This document shows positions 1 to 6,381 of a DNA stretch of 12,446 nucleotides, in pieces. The position numbers and the translations under genes are program-made. Numbering within the stretch: the stretch's first letter is position 1; each line of letters opens with the position of its first letter. The DNA comes from Methanosarcinales archaeon (GTDB lineage: Archaea; Halobacteriota; Methanosarcinia; Methanosarcinales; Methanogasteraceae): positions 1 through 12,446 of the forward strand of contig JAUWGA010000033.1 in NCBI GenBank assembly GCA_030606635.1, read 5' to 3'. The notes beneath the pieces are model-generated. The model was not told where the DNA came from, made no database searches, and saw only the letters and a program-made list of their open reading frames with translations.

Positions 1-107
1 GGTAGCGAATTGGCGACAAAAGCTATGTCCTTGTATTTTCTGTGGATGATTATAATAAGCTGGTGATAATCGAGGATTATGGCCACCACGATAAGATTCG
101 CCAGTGA
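1..107 (+). pseudogene. Degraded 3' end of a RelE/ParE-family toxin gene
   Basis: Reading frame 3 is open from base 6 to a TGA at 105-107 and encodes about 33 residues. They resemble the C-terminal end of RelE/ParE-type mRNA interferases: an RIGD start, a beta-strand VLVFSVDD, then a strand before the GHHDKIRQ ending. The family typically has RVGDYRV early and GHRxxIY near the end. Here an in-frame TAG at 3-5 comes just before RIGD, where the family continues without a break. The usual Tyr-Arg after RIGD and the GHR/Tyr residues of the ending are altered. I read this as a decayed toxin, although the upstream part and any antitoxin lie outside the window. A functional but diverged gene with a frameshift at the window edge cannot be excluded. 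Confidence 0.5.
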
Positions 108-215
108 TACTGGTTGTGGAATATGGCATAATCGATTCCCATGCGCTTTTGGTATGCACAAGAGTGGTTTTTTGCGGGGCTGGCTGACACCAGAGGACAT
201 TGTTAAGTCATCTGA

Positions 216-228
216 AAAATATTTATAG
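216..228 (+). promoter_or_regulatory. Candidate TATA box for the fluC operon
   Basis: An A/T-rich box containing AATATTTATAG follows an A-run that could act as a BRE. Transcription starting about 25 bases downstream would give a leader of roughly 100 bases before the ATG at 350. A second A/T-rich stretch at 291-301 (ATTAAAAAAG) could instead drive a short-leader transcript. I cannot choose between them from sequence alone. Confidence 0.4.
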
Positions 229-250
229 CTCAAAAAGGTAAAAAAATCGG

Positions 251-330
251 GTGTATCAGTTACACACAATTTTCCCGTCCCGGAAAAGATCATTAAAAAA
301 GCAGGTGCGGGAATTTGCCCTACCAACAGA
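251..330 (+). other. Hairpin-rich leader before fluC
   Basis: Two clear inverted repeats sit in the region between the candidate promoter and fluC. GTGTA at 251-255 pairs with TACAC at 261-265 over a 5-base loop. TTTTCC at 270-275 pairs with GGAAAA at 282-287 over a 6-base loop. A weaker GGT..GGG / CCC.ACC pairing covers about 304-324. The position invites comparison with the fluoride riboswitch, but I do not see its conserved core. It may be an unrelated RNA structure or chance. Confidence 0.3.
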
Positions 331-349
331 CTGAAAACGGAGAAAATCG

Positions 350-745
350 ATGTCAAAGCTTTTATTCATCGCTATCGGGGGTGCCATCGGCGCTCTACTT
401 AGATATGCCCTATCAGGTGTGGCTTACAAATATATAGGCAGTGGTTTTCCATGGGGTACCTTATGCGTAAATCTCCTCGGCGCTTTTGCGATCGGCATTC
501 TTTGGGGATTATCTGAAAAAACTACCATCTCTTCCGATTTCCGGACGTTTGCGTTTATCGGAATCCTTGGCTCGTTCACAACGTTTTCAACTTATGGTCT
601 GGAGACCTTCAACTTATTCCGCGATGGTGAAATTAAACTCGCATTGGCGAATGTTTTGATCACCAATGTTTTGGGCATCGCATTAGTTATATCTGGTTTC
701 ATCGCTTCAAAATATTTAATGATATTTATAGACAGGAGGTTGTGA
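350..745 (+). CDS. crcB: Fluoride ion channel FluC/CrcB
   Basis: This is a small four-helix membrane protein of 131 aa, the usual size for the family. Such proteins work as antiparallel dimers and let F- leave the cell, protecting enolase and pyrophosphatase. Family signatures are all present: GGxxGAxxRY at residues 10-19 with Arg18, PWGTLxVN at 34-41 with the pore Asn41, and GSFTTFST at 74-81 carrying the Phe-box residues Phe76 and Phe79. The start at 350 is supported by a GGAG at 339-342, seven bases upstream. The gene is followed four bases later by a DUF190 gene, a common partner of crcB. No frameshift or missing key residue is seen. Confidence 0.95.
   Translation: MSKLLFIAIGGAIGALLRYALSGVAYKYIGSGFPWGTLCVNLLGAFAIGILWGLSEKTTISSDFRTFAFIGILGSFTTFSTYGLETFNLFRDGEIKLALANVLITNVLGIALVISGFIASKYLMIFIDRRL
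734..740 (+). promoter_or_regulatory. Strong Shine-Dalgarno for the DUF190 gene
   Basis: AGGAGGT lies inside the last codons of crcB and is followed by TGTGA, a near-complete match to the anti-SD of archaeal 16S rRNA. It is nine bases from the ATG at 750 and indicates translation coupled to crcB. Confidence 0.8.
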
Positions 746-749
746 TACA

Positions 750-1097
750 ATGAAATTGCCTGAAGAAGGACTGTTATTAAGAATTTTCATTGGAGAGGCG
801 GATCGCTACAAGGGAAAACCGCTCTATGAACAGATCGTACTTACGGCGAGAGGGTTACATCTTGCCGGAGCAACCGTTACCCGAGGAATAATGGGTTTTG
901 GAGCAGCGAGTCGGGTACATACGGCAAAGCTGCTGCGCCTTTCCGAAGATTTGCCTGTTGTTGTTGAACTGGTCGATACGGAAGAAAATCTCAACAAACT
1001 GCTGCCGTTTCTCGATGAAGTTGTAAGCGATGGTTTGATTACACTGGAAAAGGTACGAGTTATCAAATATAGACATGGCAATAAGGATACGATGTAA
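750..1097 (+). CDS. DUF190 family protein (PII-like fold), fluC partner
   Basis: This 115-aa soluble protein has the DUF190 pattern: an N-terminal strand LLLRIFIGE, then DRYKGKPLYEQIVLTARGLHLAGATVTRG, MGFGAASRVHTAKLLRLS, and a last strand VEKVRVIKY-like. DUF190 proteins have a ferredoxin-like fold similar to the GlnB/PII and CutA group. They are often encoded next to crcB and are thought to modulate or sense something for fluoride export, though the biochemical role is not firmly established. The start is set by the strong SD at 734-740, and the gene lies only four bases after crcB, so the two form one operon. I am confident of the family, not of a function. Confidence 0.9.
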   Translation: MKLPEEGLLLRIFIGEADRYKGKPLYEQIVLTARGLHLAGATVTRGIMGFGAASRVHTAKLLRLSEDLPVVVELVDTEENLNKLLPFLDEVVSDGLITLEKVRVIKYRHGNKDTM

Positions 1098-1235
1098 GCG
1101 ACTCTTCGATTCCTTCCGGCGGTCGGAACAATGATGCACGCAACAGCTTCTCATTTTCGATAACCCGGAAACGGGATTCTGATTTGCAGCAAAGAATCGG
1201 GAACAGTTGGAACGAATCCAAGATCTGGGGAAATG
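1098..1235. other. Gap between convergent DUF190 and ruvC genes, with several hairpins
   Basis: No convincing gene is seen. Inverted repeats are TTCCG/CGGAA (1114-1118 with 1124-1128), CCCG-GAAA-CGGG (1164-1175, a GNRA-type tetraloop), and GATTC/GAATC (1175-1179 with 1194-1198) enclosing TTTG/CAAA. They lie between two converging transcripts and could help ending or 3'-end stability. There is no T-run typical of archaeal termination next to them. Confidence 0.4.
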
Positions 1236-1694
1236 TCACCCCAAGTGTGCACGGCATATCGCGGCTGCGAGCGCATCAGCGGCATCGGCAGGTATCTTTT
1301 CACCAATTCCAAGCAGCATCCCAACCATCTTCTGCATCTGCTTCTTGTCAGCCCTCCCCGACCCAGTCACCGCCTGCTTGATCTGGTTCGGAGTGTATTC
1401 GAAGACCTCGATTGCGCATTCGGCTGCCGCGAGCAGGACAACCCCGCGTGCGTGGCTCACCTCGATTGCAGATGATACATTTCTGGAAAAGAATAGCCGC
1501 TCAATCGCAAGTTCATCTGGCTTATGTGTGTCCAGAATCTCCCGTATCTCGTGAAATATCGTCTGGACGCGGGTCTGAAGCTGCGCATCCGATGGTGTTG
1601 TGATCATGCCGTACCTGACGCAGCGGATGCCATCCGCATCGTCGATTATGCCAAAGCCGGTCTTCGCAAGTCCTGGATCGATTCCGATGATCAT
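1236..1694 (-). CDS. ruvC: Holliday junction resolvase RuvC
   Basis: The 152-aa product is a clear RuvC, the RNase H-fold, Mg-dependent nuclease that resolves four-way DNA junctions as a dimer. The start IGIDPGLAKTGFGI carries catalytic Asp6, DELAIERLFF carries Glu65, and the end motif PADAADALAAAIC carries Asp137 and Asp140. This completes the four-acid set of bacterial RuvC. The GRADKKQMQKMV segment at 113-124 is also typical. Length is slightly below the E. coli protein (173 aa) because of a short C-terminus. The start at 1694 follows a GTGATA stretch that may act as a weak SD. It lies 20 bases after the 656-aa membrane protein gene and probably shares its transcript. No ruvA or ruvB is nearby. 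Archaea normally rely on Hjc, so RuvC here is unusual. Confidence 0.93.
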   Translation of the reverse strand: MIIGIDPGLAKTGFGIIDDADGIRCVRYGMITTPSDAQLQTRVQTIFHEIREILDTHKPDELAIERLFFSRNVSSAIEVSHARGVVLLAAAECAIEVFEYTPNQIKQAVTGSGRADKKQMQKMVGMLLGIGEKIPADAADALAAAICRAHLG

Positions 1695-1714
1695 GGTATC
1701 ACGGCATTACGACA

Positions 1715-3685
1715 TCACGACAGCAGCACCACGTCCCCGAACTCCTCTTCTCTCGAATCCGCGGTGAATGCCATGAATGCGAGCACGCACCAGAGCACAG
1801 CGCAGGCAAAGAGAATGACGTACCCGATCATCAGCATCAGGAACTGACCCAGCAGGAAGAGCCACTGGTCATGGAGTTCCTCTGCACGAAGTGCACTCTC
1901 ATCAGAGAGTTCAAACTCGCCTGCTGCCATGTACTCCCCTGCGGAGGTCTCTGTCTCGTTTATCGCAAACTTGTACCGGTATGAGGTAGAATCGTAAACG
2001 AACGGGTTGACCAGCACAACGCAATCGCCCCACCGGTACAGGTCATCGGATGCACGCCTGATCGCATCATCAGCGTTCACATAATGGTCGTTTGCGCTCT
2101 CGATCCGCTGGTTATACGATGAGATCGACTCTTCTGCCCTATTGCTTGCCTTTTCGCTTCTTCCGGGGTCGTTTAACAGTTCATAGGCGGTTGCGCTGTG
2201 CCTGTACGCGACGATCCTTGTGCGGTCGTCCTCTGCATCCCGGGCCATCTTCTCGAAGTATGCAGACTCCCCCTGCAATGTGCTTTTCAGGAATTTGTTC
2301 GAGGCGGTGTAGATGTTGGTCTGTGCTTGCGTCTTCGCACTCCGGTACATCGTCGCAACAGCGATCCTTGCGACGAGAAGGTCATCAAGCGCATCCTCGT
2401 GATTGCCCCTATCCACATCCTCGACGGCACGGTCCATCGCGTCGAGAAATGTGACCGAACTCTGTGCAATGGTCGTAACCGATGCCCACGCATCTGCGCT
2501 GCCCGCACCGCTTGACGAGAGCATATTAAACGTCTCACCTGCGATCTTCGAGATCTCAGGATTTCCGGACGCCTTCATAGTGGCAAGCGCACTCTTCGTC
2601 CCCTCGATATCGATCGGCATCGCGGTCGCCTTCAAGGTGATCGTCTCGTTCCCTACACTGTGGGAGAGGAAGTACTGCCATGTATATGTCCTTCCAACGA
2701 TCGTCTCTCCCCGGAACCGGAGCGTGAACGTGAGCGGAACCGTTTTTCCTTTCTGTATGATCGATGCTGGCAGATTGACCGCCATCCAGTCATCCTTCCC
2801 ATCCGCAACAGTAGTTGTCTTGCGCTGGATCTTGACAGCGGTGACATCCTTGTACCCGAGTGTCTCACTGAGCAATATCTCCAGAGGTACGGATTTCAGC
2901 AGATCGACTCTTCCGAAGTTGGGATCATAAGGAGACATCTCAAACTTGACCGCGTGTTCGACCGTCACCTTAACCGTGATCGTCTGCGATCCTGCTTTCC
3001 CTGCATCGATGCGCAGTTTACCCTCGTGCGTACCTTCCGGCGCTGTCACAGGTATGATGATCGTTAAGTTGACGGTGCCCGCACTCCGCTCATCGATCTT
3101 GGTGGGATAGTCCACCTTAAACGTCATCCCGGCCTCTGGAGTGCCGTAAGCGGCAATGCTTTTCACAGTCATCGCCATGTCGCCATCGTTTATGATCCCA
3201 AACTTCGTAACAACCTTAAAACCGGTCGCCTCCATATCTTTTCGCGGCTTGTTAAAGACGACCGGGTCTTTTATGTTGATGTTCTGAAGCGGTGCAAGAT
3301 GCGCAGGAGCCTGGCGGTCGACATCGATGGTGATGGCCGCCTTTCTAAGTGTGTCGAGATAGTCAAAGGAGGCGGTTGCATTATACACCCCCTTGCTAAC
3401 AATTTTTGTGATCTGCACCTTGATCCGGACAGTCTTCGACTCGTTCTCGGGGATGGTTATGGGATACCTATCCAGTATGCTCAGAGTGATGCCTTCTCTT
3501 GGTGATGGGAGCATAGGTGCCTGCACCCGTATGGACTCGTCCCCTGTATTTTTCAGGGTGAGCGTCACGGTCGCGCTTCCCTCTAGATCTTTGATCGTGC
3601 ATGAACCGTCAGTCACAGTCAGACCTGCATGTGCAGTCCCCATGAGCATGAAAAATACCAGAAACAACAGTACAACCTTCCTCAC
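1715..3685 (-). CDS. Predicted extracytoplasmic, single-span membrane protein with beta domains and a helical stalk (protein B)
   Basis: I do not recognise a named family. The 656-aa product starts with a signal peptide (residues 1-20, cleavage likely after AHA). Residues about 21-360 are rich in beta strands with repeated VTLTLKNTGD- and VNLTIIIPVTAPEGTHEGK-like segments, resembling NEW3/Ig-like domains of archaeal surface proteins. Residues about 365-600 are mostly helical and charged. A transmembrane segment spans about 611-640, and a 16-residue acidic tail (EEEFGDVVLLS end) would lie in the cytosol. Residues 476-501 align without gaps to residues 150-175 of the upstream gene product (11 of 26 identical). 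The start codon overlaps the upstream stop as ATGA, so translation is coupled. Several N-x-S/T sites fit a glycosylated surface protein. Confidence 0.85.
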   Translation of the reverse strand: MRKVVLLFLVFFMLMGTAHAGLTVTDGSCTIKDLEGSATVTLTLKNTGDESIRVQAPMLPSPREGITLSILDRYPITIPENESKTVRIKVQITKIVSKGVYNATASFDYLDTLRKAAITIDVDRQAPAHLAPLQNINIKDPVVFNKPRKDMEATGFKVVTKFGIINDGDMAMTVKSIAAYGTPEAGMTFKVDYPTKIDERSAGTVNLTIIIPVTAPEGTHEGKLRIDAGKAGSQTITVKVTVEHAVKFEMSPYDPNFGRVDLLKSVPLEILLSETLGYKDVTAVKIQRKTTTVADGKDDWMAVNLPASIIQKGKTVPLTFTLRFRGETIVGRTYTWQYFLSHSVGNETITLKATAMPIDIEGTKSALATMKASGNPEISKIAGETFNMLSSSGAGSADAWASVTTIAQSSVTFLDAMDRAVEDVDRGNHEDALDDLLVARIAVATMYRSAKTQAQTNIYTASNKFLKSTLQGESAYFEKMARDAEDDRTRIVAYRHSATAYELLNDPGRSEKASNRAEESISSYNQRIESANDHYVNADDAIRRASDDLYRWGDCVVLVNPFVYDSTSYRYKFAINETETSAGEYMAAGEFELSDESALRAEELHDQWLFLLGQFLMLMIGYVILFACAVLWCVLAFMAFTADSREEEFGDVVLLS

Positions 3686-4650
3686 TGGATCACCTCGTCC
3701 CCGAGCAGCGTATCATCGACAGCATGAGTCCATTTAAACATCAGGCTGAGCACACCGACCAGCACCACGATAAAGAATACCACAAAGACAGAAGCGTATT
3801 TCAGGAAGAGATCGACGAGTTCTGTGTGGATCTGATCGATCTCGAGGAGTTGCTCATCGATCTGCACGGCTCTCTCGTCGCCGTGCTTCAGATACAACTC
3901 ATAAACCGTTGTCAGTTCCCTTTTTGCAGTTCGTGCTGAGAGGATGCCGGTTGCAACAGCTACCGGGTTACTGGTGTGATTGAATCCGTACGACGCCTCC
4001 TCAAATTTCGCCTCACCGATCTGCGACGACGTATTCACGATCTCCATATCAAACTGGTACTCGGATTTCAGTTTCTTGACCTTCAGGTCGATATAGGTCG
4101 TCTTTGTGATATCCTCTGCCTCTTTATATGCGGTGAGCGCGTGGCTCAAATAATCGATCTCCATGCGCGTATCGATCTCGGTCTCAGCCAGCGCCTCAAA
4201 ATACTCCCCCTGATCAGCAAAGAAGTGCGACAGTGCGGTCTTCGGATAGCTCGTGATGAAGTTATCTTTTGCCTGTGCATACCCGTCGAGTGAGTTTATA
4301 TCGGATTTTAACCGGGTGGCATCGGTAAGCGCGGTCTTGTGCGACTGGGGATCGCCCTTCGATGCAAGATCATTGATGTTATTGAACTTCTTGAGAATGC
4401 CGTTGTTGCCTGCCGCGATATTCACCCATTCCCTGGTATTTCCGGTGATCTGGTCCGAAGGCAGGGTCTGGAGTGTGATCAGGATCTGCCTGTGCATGAG
4501 ACTTAGTTCCTGATACCGCGCAAGAACCGGCAGTTTGACCTCGCTTACCTGCTCCACGAGTTCCCGCTTTATAGCGTCATCCCCGAGAGCCGGCATCGCA
4601 AGTGCTGAGAGGATCAGGATTGCCGTAACCAGATGGATCACTCGAACCAT
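3682..4650 (-). CDS. Predicted extracytoplasmic, helical single-span membrane protein (protein A)
   Basis: This 322-aa protein has no family I can name. It has a signal peptide (residues 1 to about 23), a largely helical, charged body (24-280), one transmembrane segment at about 284-305, and a 17-residue cytosolic tail ending DDTLLGDEVIQ. This gives the same overall topology as protein B downstream, with which it shares a homologous helical segment (YFE..A....D.R..I....H..TAY). The start at 4650 is preferred because a CATATATG box is centred about 26 bases upstream, as expected for a leaderless archaeal mRNA, and no SD is visible. It is the first gene of the A-B-ruvC unit and diverges from the tubulin-like gene. 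A role at the cell envelope is inferred from topology only. Confidence 0.82.
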   Translation of the reverse strand: MVRVIHLVTAILILSALAMPALGDDAIKRELVEQVSEVKLPVLARYQELSLMHRQILITLQTLPSDQITGNTREWVNIAAGNNGILKKFNNINDLASKGDPQSHKTALTDATRLKSDINSLDGYAQAKDNFITSYPKTALSHFFADQGEYFEALAETEIDTRMEIDYLSHALTAYKEAEDITKTTYIDLKVKKLKSEYQFDMEIVNTSSQIGEAKFEEASYGFNHTSNPVAVATGILSARTAKRELTTVYELYLKHGDERAVQIDEQLLEIDQIHTELVDLFLKYASVFVVFFIVVLVGVLSLMFKWTHAVDDTLLGDEVIQ

Positions 4651-4665
4651 AATACATTAACTACG

Positions 4666-4679
4666 AAAAATCATATATG
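4666..4679. promoter_or_regulatory. Palindromic TATA box between divergent genes
   Basis: CATATATG at 4672-4679 is its own reverse complement, and its centre lies about 26 bases from each divergent start codon (4650 on -, 4702 on +). On the + side an A-rich CGAAAAA precedes it as a good BRE. On the - side the flanking bases (CCGCAATG) are a weaker BRE. That spacing is what TBP/TFB need to start both messages at or next to the AUG, so one box may serve two leaderless transcripts. Confidence 0.55.
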
Positions 4680-4701
4680 CATTGCGGTTGATCTGTTGTG
4701 T

Positions 4702-5736
4702 ATGGCAGTTCTACTGATCGGTGCAGGAAATGCTGGAAGTGCACTGCTGGATGACATTTGTGAGCGTGGGGCAGGAAAGAACCCGAGGATTGCGATAAAT
4801 CCGAAGGTTCCGTTCAAGCACATCAAGAATAAAGAGCAGTATCTGCTGACCGACAAGGGATTTTTCGGGTCAGGCGACGAGGTTGTCGGGAGAAGCGATT
4901 TCAAAGACACTGCCGCATCTGCATCTGCGATGGATTCGTATGACGCTGTACTGCTCGAACTGCTGAATAAGCAGATCGGAGGCGTTGACGCTGCGATCAT
5001 CTTTCTCGGTCTCGGCGGAGTCACTGGTAGCGGGATATCCCCGGCAATTGCGCGTACATTAAGCGACCTTGACGTACCTATAATGGTCTTTGGCGTGCTG
5101 CCGTCCCCTACTGCCGCTGATATGCATGCCCGGTACGGAAACGTCTGTTACGCAATCGAAGGTCTCAGGAAATACACCGATGCGTTCCTCCTGATGGACA
5201 ACCAGCGCATCGCGTACACCGATAACATCGAGAGCATGTACCCGCTATACAACCAGTACGCGGCTGTCGTCGTCTCAGACATCCTTTCAGGGTCCGATCC
5301 GAAGACCTCCACGGCAACAAGCATCGGCGTCAGGGACATTATATCGGATATGTCCCTCTCAGGCGGCGGTTTCTCAGTCTTTGGGCGTGCAAGCATCCTA
5401 TCAAAGGACCTGCTCCACTATTTCATCCCGGTAGGGGGACACAAGTCGGTCGATGTGCCGTCGATGATCGGCGTCGCTATCGAGAAGATGTCCATGAACG
5501 CGGATACCAAGATCGCCCGGAAGAGTACGGTGCTCTTCAGGGTTCCGTCGTGGTACATGAAGGATGCTAACGCGATCGATACCAGATCGATAGAGCGATT
5601 TCAGGAGGAAAACTCGTCAGAGGGGCATTATCTCGGAATTTCGATCACGAAGAGGAGTCTTGTCACGCTGACGATGCTCTTTACGTACCGGTACAGCGAT
5701 CTCTCAAGACTGTGCGATATCAGGGACTCTATCTAA
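4702..5736 (+). CDS. Divergent tubulin/FtsZ-superfamily protein, CetZ-like
   Basis: The 344-aa product has the GTP-binding layout of FtsZ/CetZ proteins. The Gly-rich T1 loop GAGNAG is at residues 7-12 after a MAVLLI strand. A T3-like AINP is at 31-34, the tubulin signature appears as GLGGVTGSG at 103-111, and a CetZ-like GVLP is at 131-134 after VPIMVF. The DAFLLMDNQ segment at 160-168 matches the strand and ribose-contact region. The T7 catalytic loop (NxDxxD in FtsZ) appears as SIGVRD at 207-212, so by my alignment only the last Asp is kept. There is no FtsZ-type C-terminal peptide. The ATG at 4702 is chosen because the protein then begins at the first beta strand and a TATA box sits 26 bases upstream. 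The earlier ATG at 4633 would overlap the divergent gene. FtsZ drives division and CetZ controls cell shape; which applies here is unknown. Confidence 0.8.
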   Translation: MAVLLIGAGNAGSALLDDICERGAGKNPRIAINPKVPFKHIKNKEQYLLTDKGFFGSGDEVVGRSDFKDTAASASAMDSYDAVLLELLNKQIGGVDAAIIFLGLGGVTGSGISPAIARTLSDLDVPIMVFGVLPSPTAADMHARYGNVCYAIEGLRKYTDAFLLMDNQRIAYTDNIESMYPLYNQYAAVVVSDILSGSDPKTSTATSIGVRDIISDMSLSGGGFSVFGRASILSKDLLHYFIPVGGHKSVDVPSMIGVAIEKMSMNADTKIARKSTVLFRVPSWYMKDANAIDTRSIERFQEENSSEGHYLGISITKRSLVTLTMLFTYRYSDLSRLCDIRDSI

Positions 5737-5841
5737 ACCACCTGATCACCCCTCACCCTAGTCTCCAAGCCCAATCACAGAGATGCGATCCGATGAAACC
5801 TGATGCCACACGCCACAAGCATCACCATAACCGGACATACC

Positions 5842-5849
5842 TTTAAATT
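5842..5849 (+). promoter_or_regulatory. TATA box of the zinc-ribbon/dph2 unit
   Basis: TTTAAATT is centred about 26 bases before the ATG at 5872, and no SD precedes that ATG. This predicts a leaderless message. The rest of the 5737-5871 gap shows nothing else I can support. Confidence 0.6.
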
Positions 5850-5871
5850 CGTATAAGTTTACCTATCTCTC

Positions 5872-6381
5872 ATGGAACGAAAGGCGTGCACTATCTGTCA
5901 TGGTGAACTGGATTCGACGCATTATGAGGGCTACGATATCTGCACAGAGTGCTTCGATCTGATGGAGGACCTGATGAGTGAGTACTTCATAAAGACGATC
6001 ACGCGCACAGGGACTGGCGCAAGCGGCGAGATGTATTCAAAATATTTAAAAGATACTATTGATTATGTGACAGATTATAAGAGGATACGGGAGAAGTCGA
6101 AGAGGTATTTCAGGGATGTGAAAGAGCGACTTGAGACCGCGATGGAAGACGAGGCAGGACCAGAGCAGCGGTATCTCGAGCGCATGTTATCGGTTCTCGA
6201 TTGGTTGCAGGATAATCCGACATTTTATAATTATTATTTCAAAGAATATTATTCATGCCCGAACTGCGGGGCATCGATCTTTGAGCATTTCAACCGGCAG
6301 ATGGTCGGCGACTGGCTCATGATCACCTGTTCACAATGCGATACGCTGATCAAGAAGTACTTCCTGCCAAAGCAAGTATGA
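5872..6381 (+). CDS. Uncharacterised protein with two four-cysteine zinc ribbons
   Basis: I do not recognise a named function. The 169-aa protein has an N-terminal Cys4 site (Cys6, Cys9, Cys24, Cys27, as CTIC and CTEC) and a C-terminal Cys4 site (Cys129, Cys132, Cys153, Cys156, as CPNC and CSQC). Between them is a charged helical stretch (about 55-115), possibly a coiled coil. No signal peptide or membrane segment is present, so it is likely a cytosolic zinc protein binding nucleic acid, tRNA or a protein partner. Its last codons overlap the dph2 start as ATGA, so the two are translationally coupled. This suggests a link to diphthamide synthesis or to translation, but that is inference. Confidence 0.85.
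   Translation: MERKACTICHGELDSTHYEGYDICTECFDLMEDLMSEYFIKTITRTGTGASGEMYSKYLKDTIDYVTDYKRIREKSKRYFRDVKERLETAMEDEAGPEQRYLERMLSVLDWLQDNPTFYNYYFKEYYSCPNCGASIFEHFNRQMVGDWLMITCSQCDTLIKKYFLPKQV

Noticed and set aside
229..349. Fluoride riboswitch upstream of crcB
   Set aside because: The position fits, but the conserved GG-GAUG and UGAUG-CUAC-type core elements could not be found.
1207..1554. + strand open frame antisense to ruvC
   Set aside because: ruvC is certain from its catalytic motifs, and this frame shows Ser/Ala-rich composition typical of a shadow.
2403..2930. + strand open frame (175 codons) inside the protein B gene
   Set aside because: The opposite strand has a signal peptide, domains and coupled translation; this frame is a low-complexity shadow.
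4633..4701. Upstream ATG as start of the tubulin-like gene
   Set aside because: It overlaps the divergent protein A gene and adds 23 residues before the first beta strand; the TATA box at 4672-4679 would lie inside that coding region.
6336..6377. Upstream ATG as start of dph2
   Set aside because: The extra 14 residues lie within the zinc-ribbon gene. The ATGA overlap at 6378 gives a normal start and places Cys59 as in known Dph2.
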